64,000 nt of DNA, taken from the NCBI GenBank assembly GCA_026936325.1, contig JAPTHN010000019.1, positions 8,768,253 through 8,832,252 of the forward strand, written 5' to 3'. Below are positions 21,398 through 32,100 of the stretch, piece by piece; position 1 is the first letter of the stretch; each line of letters begins with the position of its first letter. The notes beneath the pieces were generated by a model. It was not told the DNA's origin, did not search any database, and was given only the letters and a program-made list of their open reading frames with translations. The position numbers and the translations under genes are program-made. This DNA comes from Platynereis dumerilii (taxonomy: Eukaryota > Annelida > Polychaeta > Phyllodocida > Nereididae).

Positions 21398-23008
21398 ATG
21401 ACATCGTTTCCATCAGTTGAACCTAATATGTACAGTGAAAATGTGACAACAGACATAAATGAATTTACGAATGCAAGTGACTATGGCAACAGCATTTCTA
21501 TTAATGTGGATGTATATGATGGATTGCAACTAATACTCTTGGCTAGTGGTATAATCGGCAATATCTTGATCCTTGTGGTTTTGCATAAGAGTGAAGGTCA
21601 TCTACACAATATGACTATGATTTTAGTAAAACACCAATCTATATTTGACACAGCTGCCGGCATCACTCTGATTGGACATTTAATCATTCCCAGATTATGG
21701 ATATCTGGGATCTACTCTCTTGATGTTTTTTTGTGCTATGTCTTTCATCCCTATGGTAAGTACTAGTATATAATATATATATATATATAAGCAGGGCTTC
21801 GGAGTCACGCAGTAGGTGAACTGACTCCAACTCCCAACTTCTTTGGCTTTCTGAAAAGCAACTCCAACTCCGACTCCAACTCCTCAAGTCTCCAGATTTA
21901 TGACTCTGACTCCCGCCTTCGCTTATTGGCATTATTTCACAAACTGTTACATGATCAACAGGCGAAAAAAGTTTATTCTACAAAGTTTTCATAGGATTTT
22001 GTACACGAATACTTGTTTTGGAAGTTTTGAGTAAAATTTGGATGCTTTTCACATTTTCGTAAGCTGTGTTTTTTTTTTTAGAATTATATTGATTATTTTT
22101 AGGAATCACCACTTTAATGTTCAACTCCGATTCCACACGAAAATCAAAGTTCAACTCCGACTCTTGACTCTGACTCTGACTCACTCCTAAAACATCCCAC
22201 TTCATGACTCCAACTCCCAAAACTAACTCCAAAACCCTGTTTTATAGACAATGCCACCTCATAATGTTGTGCTAAATCTACCAGAATTTACAAAGGGAAA
22301 ATGAGTAGAATAATCTAAAGTTGTAAAAGGTCTCTTATTATGTCTTTTTTTTCTTTTTTTTCAGTGCCCTATTACATATTCCTCATGAGCTCTGTGTGGA
22401 ATCTGGTTCTGATGTCAGCTGAACGTGTCATTGCGGTCTGCTTTCCATTAAAGTACATATTGTTGAAACGGAAACTTGTGATATTGGCATTGGTGATCAT
22501 AGATGCTTCATCCATTGCATTGAATCTTATATATATCTTCATGTTTAAATTAAATGAAGAAGGGAAATGTATAAACTCCCCAGAAAACCAAATGCTAGTA
22601 TATCTAGACATTCTGTCATACATTTTCATATTGTGCATTTATTTTATCCCTTGCATACTACTGATTATCATGTACTCAGTAATTTTGTACAGCTTAAGAA
22701 GAAGAATGAATAACTCAGAACTGGGACAATCTTCAGTCATCTCAACAGCCAACTCAAAAGCAACCACGTCATTTCTTTATATTACTATTCTTTTTATTGG
22801 ATGTTACACTCTAGATACTGTGTACCTTTTCAAATATATAATGGACAAGCGTAAATACACTTCAGGCACAATATCGCTATTTTTGATGTCACTCAACCCA
22901 TCACTTAATCCCCTGATATATTTCATCAAGATGGACTTCATGAAAAATGGTTTACTTAATTTTATTAAGTGTAAAGACAGAAGAGAAAGTGACATCAATA
23001 ATGCTTGA
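21398..23008 (+). CDS. Class A seven-helix receptor, two exons
   Basis: Exon 1 is 21398-21755 and exon 2 22365-23008, with GTAAGT donor and TTTTCAG acceptor in phase 1, giving about 333 residues. An ATG four codons upstream (21386) is possible, but alignment with relatives (MTT/MTS..VE...YSENVTT) favours 21398. Features: N-glycosylation site ENVTT; TM1 GIIGNILIL; TM2 HQSIFDTAAG; TM3 cysteine in DVFLCYVF; SAERVIAVCFPLKY at the end of TM3; one loop-2 cysteine (EGKCINSPEN); TM6 FIGCYTLDT; TM7 LNPSLNPLIYF; lysine/arginine-rich tail. Loop 2 and loop 3 outside differ from neighbours while the cytoplasmic third loop does not. The intron holds a hAT-like MITE. Ligand unknown. Confidence 0.85.
21792..22239. 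mobile_element. hAT-like MITE with TCCGACTCC-type subterminal repeats
   Basis: Ends CAGGGCTTCGGAGTC and CTCCAAAACCCTG are inverted. Next to them lie clusters of ACTCCGACTCCAACTCC and its variants. This structure is typical of non-autonomous hAT elements with transposase-binding arrays. An 8-bp target duplication is not clear (TATATAAG versus TTTTATAG). Lies entirely in the intron of the 21398 receptor. Confidence 0.6.
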
Positions 23009-23503
23009 TAATCCTTGGTGCCATGACTGTCTGTGGTAGAAAGAATGTAAAAACAGGGCTCATTTTGTAGCCTCTACCAACGTCTAGAGGGTTTGTAGGT
23101 GGCCTGTTTAGGGTCCTCTGAGACATCTGTTAAGGCTAATTTTATTGGATATCCAGAGTGTCTGCAGAATGAACCCCTTAATGACATTTGGCCACTACTG
23201 GAAAATACAGAAATTATTGATTTCTAGACTGTCAAGATCGGCAATATATATATTCCATCAACAGACGCTTCAAGAGGTCACAAAAGTGATGACTGGAGAC
23301 ACTCTAGACGTCTATAGGACCCCTATGTTGGATCCTGTTTATAGCTGGCAGAAAACAATAGTTTGTGTGTTGTAAAACTGTCTGTGAAATGCACAAAAAT
23401 ACAAAATATATTTCACTAATATGTCAATGGAAATATAAATATTTGTAATTTGAGTGAAAGTTTGCTTATACTTAGGTTTACATTGAAATGAATTTTCTGG
23501 TTC
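23009..23503. other. 3' flank of the 21398 receptor
   Basis: No gene recognised. About 23350-23410 (CAGAAAACAATAGTTTGTGTG, then CTGTCTGTGAAATGCAC) resembles upstream DNA found at 46730-46765. Confidence 0.35.
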
Positions 23504-23967
23504 CAGCAATGACAATGAATCACTCCAAACAGTGCCTCAGTTATCAGATGGATAGATGGATATGGTAAGTGCAGCCCTCTAAGCCCAGTTCTGGGTGCTC
23601 ATGAGGGTTGATTGATGGGAGAGAGAGGGTGGGAGTCTTCACAATGTCACACAATGTCACACATTTACCCCATGTGAGGGATCTTTTACTTGCCCAGCAC
23701 AGACACTGATACAACAGCAATCTAGTGTCTCATCCTAATGAAATCTAGCTGTGATTTTACTCATGAACGTTCACTGAAAATTTCGGGCTCTGCACGGGTA
23801 CCTTGAGCACTCAGCCACCCAGCTTTTGAATGCGAAACAAAATAATAACAGGTTTTTTTTAAATCTGTTGCGGTTCAATTAGCCTTTGTCGTCCTAGAAA
23901 GACCTCCTGTTTATTACTACCGATTTAACTGAGGCCCAGTTTGGAGCTATTCATTGTCATTGCTCGC
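23504..23967. mobile_element. TIR element carrying an inserted SINE
   Basis: CAGCAATGACAATGAATCAC at 23504 is the inverted partner of TATTCATTGTCATTGCTCG ending at 23967, and both continue into ACTGAGGC-like inner sequence. Between the arms lies a SINE copy (23550-23830). The target duplication is not obvious. Confidence 0.5.
23550..23830 (-). mobile_element. tRNA-derived SINE, copy 2
   Basis: On the minus strand it starts near GGGTGGCTGAGTGCTCAAGG, like a tRNA A box, and continues through GTAAAAGATCCCTCACATGG. It ends at a short ATCCATCT-type tail near 23550. Matches 7195-7403 and 58165-58390. Confidence 0.55.
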
Positions 23968-24000
23968 CTGTAATTGCGTGTAATGCAGCAAATGTTTGAC

Positions 24001-24195
24001 TTTATGAGGTTGCAGCAGAGGAAGTGCATCACTTGTTCAAATATCAAGTTCCTAGGATGTTAGTTGTGCAAGTACCAATAAAGTTTCTGTTGTCACAGAT
24101 TTATCTAAAAGCGCTTGTTATTTGACTTTAAGCGGAAGCTGAGCAAAGAACTGTGCTGCAAATAGTGCATCTGTTGCTGAAATGCATATTCATTC
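24001..24195 (+). promoter_or_regulatory. Conserved distal upstream block of receptor genes
   Basis: Aligns with 46850-47030, upstream of the 47266 receptor: shared GAAGTGCATYACTTGKTCAAAT, GTACCAAT, GTTATTTGA, GTGCTGCAAA and TGCATCT.TTGCT.AAATGCATATT. It lies 480-280 bases before the ATG in both. Conservation beyond the coding exons may reflect recent duplication or regulation; the two cannot be separated here. Confidence 0.45.
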
Positions 24196-24475
24196 TTTAC
24201 TAGGATCTGGAGATCTTACTTATTCCAAACCTGACATTTCTTTGTCATGAATTTTGCGAGGGAACGCATTCAGGTGTGTCTCTTGTTAAAAATGAGTCAC
24301 AATAACAGTGATGCAAATTGGTATTTGGAATCATACTTTGTAAAATCGGATATTTGTTGATCTCTCCAGCAGTTATAAAGTATTTGATAGGTCTGCACAC
24401 ATTAATACAGAGATACTTCTGGTTTATGAAACAGAGCAGAACTAGCATAATTCGAAAAGGATTGATTTACATGAA

Positions 24476-26237
24476 ATGGCAACTTATGAATCATTTGAGA
24501 CATACACTGTGAACGTGACAACTGAATGCATGGAAGAAAGTCACAAAGACACAAGAATTTCAATTAACATGGACGTATATGATGGATTACAACTGACACT
24601 CACAGTTATTGGCATAATAGGCAATATGCTGATCCTTGTGGCACTTCATAATAGTAAAGGACATTTGCAACCTGTGACTATGACTTTAGTGAAGCACCAA
24701 TCTATATTTGATGCAGCAGTCGGTGCAACCCTTATTGCATATAAAGCCATCCCTAAATTTTGGATATCTGGGATATATTACATTGATGTCTTCTTATGCC
24801 ATGTTTTTAATACCTATGGTAAGTACTTGTACACTCTTGGTTATTAATACGGCATACTTAATTTTTCAGAATGTAACCTCGCAAATAATTGTAAATTTAA
24901 GAGTGTGAATGCAAGCAAGGTTACCTTAAAAAATTTCTCTAATCAATCTTTAAAAGTTTCAACAAGTATTTTAGCAATCATTTTATATTTGGATTTGGTG
25001 CACCATACCTTCATAAACACCCTGGATTTCCATATATGTAACTGGGGTTAATATGGTAAAATGGGTTTTGATAATGACGATTTCCCACCTATGGTTGTCA
25101 TTTAAGTCTCAACAAGTAATTTTGACTGTCATGTGCTTGAGAAGAAGTTGTCAATGTTCAATCAGATGTTGTCAATTTCTTCTGAAAATGCTGATATAGT
25201 CCATACTTATGAGCAAGGGTTACAATTTGTCCCATCAAGCATGTGAACTCAATACTAGAAACGTCATACTAGAAATGACTCTGCTGAAGACTGAGCAGCA
25301 TATTTGACAACAACAACAGCAACACAACATGATTTGGAACTGATTTGAGAGTGGTGCTTCACTCACTAGTTGTGAAGTCAGAGCAGTGTTTGTTTTAAAT
25401 TGGTTGTGTGAAGTTGTCTGGAAACATGAAAAAAGCTGGAAAAAAATGTTCAAGCAAATAAAATCGACCACCTCATGAAGTGTTCAACTTAAGTTTCAAA
25501 AGCATTCTGCAGCCATTACAAAATGATATAACATAGTTCAATATAGTTACAATGGTGAAAATAATTCATAGTTTTTCTTTTCATATTTTTCAGTGCCATA
25601 TTACATATTCCTCACTATTTCTGTGTGGAATCTGGTTCTGATGTCGGCGGAACGTGTTATGGCTGTTCGCTTTCCTTTGAAGTACATTTTACTAAAGCGG
25701 AAACATGTCATATTTGGCTTGATGGTCATTGATGTACTTTCGATTGGATTGAATATACCTTATATCTTCTTGTTGAAACTATCAGAGGATGGACAATGCA
25801 TATATTCTGAGGATATTCAAAAGCTTAAATTCATAAAAATTTTGTCAATCATCTTACTCTTGTGGATGTATTTTATCCCATGTATACTACTTGTCATCAT
25901 GTACTCAATCATATTGCACAGCTTAAGAAGAAGAATGAATGACTCTGAACTGGGACAATCTTCAGTCATCTCGGCTGCAAACTCAAAAGCAACCAAGTCT
26001 TTCATTTACATAACTGTTCTTTTCATAGGATGCTACAGTTTAGATAATGTATACTTAATCCAATATATACTATACAATAAGCACTACACTTCCATTAAAT
26101 TGTCACACTTTCTGATGTCACTGAACTCATCACTAAATCCACTCATATATTTCATCAAAATGGACTTCATGAAAGATGCCTTGCTCCGTATGATCAAGTG
26201 CAATTCAGTTAATACCAGACACAATAGTAATGCTTGA
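24476..26237 (+). CDS. Class A seven-helix receptor, two exons
   Basis: Exon 1 is 24476-24818 and exon 2 25594-26237, in phase 1 with GTAAGT and TTTTTCAG borders, giving about 328 residues. N-terminus with one N-glycosylation site (NVTTE); TM1 with GN; TM2 HQSIFDAAVG; TM3 cysteine in DVFLCHVF; SAERVMAVRFPLKY; loop-2 cysteine in EDGQCIYSED; TM6 FIGCYSLDN; TM7 LNSSLNPLIYF; C-terminal NTRHNSNA. Nearly a twin of the minus-strand receptor at 15047-16529 across exons, intron and at least 500 bases of 3' flank, so the two arose by inverted duplication. The intron is 775 bases with no clear transposon. Cell-surface receptor by family; ligand unknown. Confidence 0.85.
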
Positions 26238-28250
26238 ACATTTCATGCTATAAAATTTTTGCTTGAATATTGTTGGTTCAAACGTTTCATTTGGTCTCTC
26301 CAAGTTCTTGTGTTAGATCCATAGATCAAACTTACATGAACTCAGCATGGACCATCTTCTGTGAGGTCCAATAGGTGGAGTCACTGGACTGCACCACCCC
26401 CTCTCATTAACACCAGTTGGTGCAGCCCACTGACGCCACCTCCTGGACTACATGTAATTGTATATTGTTGTTTTATGGATGTTGAAGCAAATGTTACTAA
26501 ATTATGCGGATTTCACTGAATTATACAACAAATTTGTATTAAAAAATAAAGAAAACGTCTATTCCGTTTCATTATCTTCACTTATAAAAGCCACATGACT
26601 TTGTTGAAAAAAAGTCCTTTATGATTTTCTGCCAGTCATCCCTGATAAGTTATCAGTGATAACTGTCTGGAAGACAATAACACTCTGGTGGGAGAGCTCA
26701 CTGATGATCTGTATTGATAGGCCAAGAACATTATCTTAGTGGGTAATGGCTGAAGAACATGCAAGTGCCATTCAAGAAGTTTTGAAAATTTTCTTGGCAC
26801 GTCTAAATTCAATGACCGCCCGGGCAATTTGATGGCCATTGTGAGACCAAATACTGTTCAAAATCCATTATACTAATGAAAATGGAAGCTCATAGCATCT
26901 TCTGAAAGCATGCCAAGTTGCAATTTGCTCCAATATTTGCTTTTGAAGTATCTGAACACAAAACTTAATGTAAAATTTGTCTCGACATCCCGTGAATTTG
27001 TAAAAAGCATGATAGATTCTCAATTATGCAGAATCAACTTACGTCGTGTCATCCTCTGTCCTGCTTAGCCTTCCAGAGCATAAATACAGGACGTAAAGCA
27101 CCAAATCCATCCACCCATCTGAAAATCAGCTTTCAATTTGGTTTTGTGCATTGCATTGTCAAGGTAATTTTGACAAGAAATGTAATTCAAACTTGATTAA
27201 CACAGATGTGACTTTTTATTTTTGTTGAAATAAAAGGCAGTAGTAAATTATGTCCACTCACTATGATTGAGGAACTATTTCCTTTGTCAACTAAATTAAC
27301 TGCAACATGTTGTGTATGGTTATTTCTAATGGTATATTCTTGAATATTCACACAATCCCTATTAGATGTTATGATACCAGCAATTAAAGCAGATCACTTT
27401 ATTGACAACTTCCCAAATATCCAGATGTTTAAAGAATAGGAATTTTTGTTAAGTGACACTTGGAATGAAAATGCACTTCAAAATTGGGAGGGTAAGCATT
27501 CTACAACAGAACTGATACCTACAGAAGAAATCTACTCGTCACATGCTTTATGCAGAAATTGTAATTGAATATATATATACAGTGATTTTCAGTTTGCCAT
27601 AGGATTGCTTTTGGTTCAAGGCTTTTGAACCCCTTCGTTTCTGCATCATACTTTCCATATTATCCTTTTCATCCCATTTTTCATCCCATCCCATCCTCCC
27701 ATTCTATCCTTCACATCTCACCCCCTCCACTTCATAGCCTCATTCTCAAACTCTTAATGTATATATTTCAATGTATATCTGCAAGGTTCCCATAAACATA
27801 TTATTGTTATTTTTCTCTTTTTCTGTAACTCTATATGTATATATGTTTATGTTTAAATGCCAAATTGGTTCTAAAATTTATTTTATTTTTCATTTTTTAA
27901 TTAATTTTTTATTATTATTATTTTTTTCACTTTAATACCTCTTTAAATTTTCTGATTAATTGATTTTTTTTTTTTACCTACCTTGAAACATCTGTTAAAA
28001 TAATATTCCTATGTACCACTGTTGTATATATATATGTAGGGAATTTAACTATATGTAGGTGGCCCACAACCACAAGCATTGCTTCAGTGGGTCTCCATGC
28101 ACATAATTTAAAAAAATTTAGATGACATGAACACTAACTTATTATGATCTATCTATTATATGAAATACATGTAAAACGTTATACAAATGTGCTAAATAAA
28201 GCCAATTTTCTCTCTCTCTATATATTTAATAAAAAACATACATACATACT
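26238..28250. other. Receptor 3' flank, then AT-rich low-complexity DNA
   Basis: 26238-26775 is the inverted twin of 14498-15046; AATAAAG at 26546 may be a polyadenylation signal. From 27540 to 28220 the sequence is T-rich with a CCCATCC-type tract (27650-27730) and TA repeats. It ends in a retroposon-like GTGCTAAATAAAGCC followed by a CT run near 28190-28220. No coding exon recognised. Confidence 0.4.
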
Positions 28251-28253
28251 CAC

Positions 28254-28341
28254 ATATGTTTCCAATATCGACGGGCAGGGATGGTTGGAAAGTTTTCAGG
28301 CAATATGCCACACTGAGGAGCAGGACTAGTTGCAGTATCAT
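28254..28341 (-). pseudogene. Orphan signal-peptide exon of the adhesion-like receptor
   Basis: Reads from ATG at 28341 as MILQLVLLLSVAYCLKTF and onward for 29 codons to the donor T|GTGAGT at 28253. It is the twin of exon 1 of the 50.0-53.9 kb receptor (53942-53855): same length, same phase, same donor, with a hydrophobic signal peptide core. No ectodomain exon follows on the minus strand; the next 700 bases are low complexity. Immediately upstream the flank is broken by a hAT-like end and the BEL/Pao element; beyond these, matching upstream DNA resumes at about 36300-37060. A leftover of a duplicated receptor gene. Confidence 0.7.
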
Positions 28342-28359
28342 CTTTCAGCTAGTTCTTTC

Positions 28360-28433
28360 CAGGGCTTGGACACTGAGTCAGGAGTCAGAGTCTTCAGTCT
28401 TGGAGTTGGAGGTTTGAACTGAAGTCGAAGTCA
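28360..28433. mobile_element. hAT-like terminal fragment interrupted by the BEL/Pao element
   Basis: Begins CAGGGCTTGG and continues with AGTCAGGAGTCAGAGTC and GGAGTTGGAGG words like those of the hAT-like MITE at 21792. The LTR element starts at 28434; related GTAGTTGGAGTGAG sequence follows it at about 35805. The far end of the hAT-like element was not located. Confidence 0.45.
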
Positions 28434-29182
28434 TGTGTTGGAATGTATGCTCTTTTTGCTAGTCAGTGGCTTATTTCTTGCATTGACACCAGGTGGCAGT
28501 AAATTAGATTTTTATTGTAAAAGCTCCACCTTGTGGCAGTAATGCTCAGTTCCCTCCAAAATTGTGAAACTCAGTCACTCTTCATCTGAAAGCCAGAGTG
28601 TCAACTGCTTTTAGCATTTTTGCTGCACATCTACCGATATCTGATATGAATTAACACTGATTTAACTGGATTTTATCTGAACTGTGATACTGGATTTTAG
28701 CAATGTAAGTGAATTTATTTATAATTTATTTCTTGTATAGAATTTACTTCGATTATTTTCTGGTATGAATCACTTGTAATACTAGATTGTTTCAACTCAG
28801 ATTGTTTCAACTTTGTTGCACAACTATGTGATAATTTCAGTTTATCTATATTAATTATATTATGAGTTAGCATATTTGTAAGACTTACTTGTAATTATTT
28901 TAGGGAACCTGAACCTGAAACCAAACTTATCTGAACTTATCTGGTTGTTGGGGAGGACCAATAGTACATCTGGTCACAATTGTAAGTTGTTAATAATTGA
29001 ATTAATTAGTTTATTATTTTATGCTATTTGTCATTTCATTTTAGTTGTGACTTATGTGTCGGTTCTTATATTTTCTGTTTGTTTCCATTTTTAGGGAACC
29101 ATACATTCATTTGTTCATCGTTTGGAATATTACGAAATAAAGAATGATGCGTATCAACTGACTTCGTCCTCCATTCCAATAA
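28434..29182 (+). repeat. 5' LTR of the BEL/Pao element
   Basis: Starts TGTGTTGGAATGTATGC and ends CATTCCAATAA, about 749 bp. Nearly identical to the 3' LTR at 35044-35791. The exact 3' border is uncertain by a few bases because the flanking AGT repeats. Confidence 0.85.
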
Positions 29183-32100
29183 AGTTCCAATTCCGGACCG
29201 CAGTTCATCCGTGTCTTCAATCACAGAAAATCGAATTTACGACTTCAACATGGAGGAAGCTGCAAATCAACTGAAAACTTCGCGAACACAGCAAAAAACG
29301 AAGGTAACCAACTCTAGCAAGAGATTAATTTCTGCTGTCAAGAGAAAAGCAGACAAAACTTTCATTATGAACTTTATGAGTGAACTCGAATCAGCCATGT
29401 CTGAATTTTCTGTTATTGATGATGAGAACAAGGAAGTTGTAGAAGAAAATCAGCTTGAAGACTACAAGGTAGTGAATGGGAAAAATCTTCAGGAATATTC
29501 TGAGGAAGTGTTGAATATTTATGAAAATGCTGTTGGGGTGTTCAAAGGAAGTGCTGATAAAGGTGTCACAAGCCTATTGTCCCAAATTGACACCTCTGTG
29601 AATAGGCTTTCACACCTCTGTGACAGAATGCAAACCGTGATAGAGGATGAGAAGACTGTCATAACTCCACAGCTGTCAACAACTTTCATTCAACAGACTG
29701 ATTCCTTAATCTCTGTGTTACAAGAATCACTTGGTCAAATTTATGAACTTTGTGAAAAAGATACATTGGATGCCAACAAGGCTGCAATTGATAAAATTGT
29801 TTTGCGATGTGATTCATTAAAGAGCTCTCACTTGTAAAACTGCACTTGCAGTGGAACTTAAAAGGTCACTGAAAGGTGCAGCCAAGGAAAAAGTAAAAAA
29901 TGTATATGTCACAAAACCTGATGCTTATGATGTAATCTGGAAAAGACTTTCTGACTATTATGATGATGTAGGTGCTGGGGTTAGCTCAGCTTTGGATTGT
30001 CTAAAAAGGTTGAAACCTGTCAAAGAAGATGACTATAAAGGTTTGGTTCAACTGGTTGATGAGGTAGAAGGTGTACATGCACAACTAGTAGAGTTAGGAC
30101 AAGTGGAGGTCATTTCTGCTAGAGAAGTGGATTCCATTTCTGAGTTACTCCCTAACTTTACGAAAATGATATGGATACGATCATATAGTGATTTTGATGA
30201 TGAAGACAAAGTCAAACCATTTAAAAAGTTTCTTGAATTTCTTCACAATGAACGTGCCTCTGTTGCCAGGTTAGCCGAGAGTCAAAAGCCAAAATCTTCT
30301 CGTCACACTGATACTAATGCTGTCTCACTTGGTAAGTCGTCTCAAAAGCAGTTCAACAAACCTTCATGTGTTGTTCATAAAGGTGAAAATGTGAAGCATA
30401 AAACTGCAGACTGTAAAGATTTCGCTTCATTTTCTCTTGATGAGAGGTACCAAGCTCTTAGAGATGTTCATGCTTGTTTTCGGTGTTTTGGGTTTCACAG
30501 ACGTGATCAATGCAAAAGCAAAGTGCATTGTAGTGTCTGTAATAGGTCCAGTCATCACTCTTTGATGTGTAAACAGGATCTTGCATCTTCGGACTCTGGT
30601 TCGCAGGTTATGGCTTCTAAGCCTTCTGTTAGCAGTAGCAGTCATCTTGTCAAAGCTCCTGCAAGTATGTCGCTGTATGCTATTCAACAAGCATATGTGG
30701 TAAGTGGTGGTATGCTATTCAACAAGCATATGTGGTAAGTGGTGGTAAGTTTGCCAATGTCTTTTGTGATAATGGATCCAATACCTCTTACATAACTCAT
30801 AGAGCAGCAGAAAGGTTGAGGGTTAGAAATCTTGACAAGTACACTCTGGATATCACAACAATGGGAAATGTTAGCTGGGAGTATGATACTAGGCTATATG
30901 AAGTCGCCGTTAGAACTGTCAGTGGTGAGGTCCAAAAGGTCCTAGCTTTCGGAATAGACAATATAACTGGTCCTGTTTCTTCTCTTGATGTGTCCTGTTT
31001 GTCAAAGATATTTCCTGATAGAGATGTTTCTGTCCTTCAACGTAGATCTGCTAGTGTTGATATGCTACTTGGATGTGATTATTTTGCTCTTCATCCCAAG
31101 AGGGAGGTTCATAGAGTAGGTAATCTCAGTATCATGCAAGGAGAGCTAGGTGTCTGTTTGGTTGGTAGTCATCCGGATCTGAAGGAGGGCACTGAATTGA
31201 GTTGCAATATGGTGAAAGTTGTTCACGAGCAAAGAGTCAAGGTTGATGCAAACTTTGTCTTGCAGAAACAGTTGATGCAGCCAAATTTCAGTGAGCCCTT
31301 TGTGCCTAAGCAAAGTTGTGATGTTAATTTCCTTTCCAGGAAGGTCTTCGATAGTGTTCATTCTTTCATTGAAGGTGAGGAATTAGCTACTGGAGCAGAT
31401 CCAAAATGTGGTGGTTGTAAGTGTGGCAAGTGTCCATCTGTCGGTCATACTTTTTCGTTTCGTGAAGAACAAGAGCTCAAATTGATTAGGGACCATCTGA
31501 GATATTGTGCTGAGGAAAAATGTTGGTTCACTGGTTATCCGTGGCTTGTAGATCCAAATCAGTTACCTGATAATTATGATGTTGCTCTTGCTACTCTGAG
31601 AAACACTGAAAGAACTCTTGCAAAAGATCCTCAATGGGCGCAGAAGTACAAAGATCAAATAGAGGATATGTTGCAGAGAGGTGTTGCTCGGAAACTTTCC
31701 CTTGAGGAGGTGAAATCTTGGGAGGGGCCCAAGTTTTTCATAAGTCATTTAGCTGTCAGCAATCCAAAGTCTCTTTCCACTCCTGTTCGGATAGTGTTCA
31801 ATTCTAGCCAGGTTTGTCATGGTGTCTCGCTCAACAGTGCATTGGCAAAAGGACCAGATGGCTACATGAATAATCTTCTGGGACTTTTGTTGCGGTGGAG
31901 AGAGGAACCTGTAGCGGTTGTTGGTGATATTAAGAAGATGTTCCATTCGGTCAAGTTAGAGTTGCTTGAACAACATTGTCATCGGTTTTTGTGGAGAGAT
32001 TTAGATGGTTCATGTATTCCAGATGTGTACATAATGCTTCGTGTAAATATGGGGGATACGCCTGCTCCAGCCATTTGTACAGAGGCTCTCTACAAAACTG

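Noticed and set aside
26238-26460. Hairpin around CACTGGACTGCACCACC as a structured RNA
   Set aside because: It is duplicated flank shared with 14800-14900, and the inverted pairing looks like part of a small repeat; no RNA family recognised.
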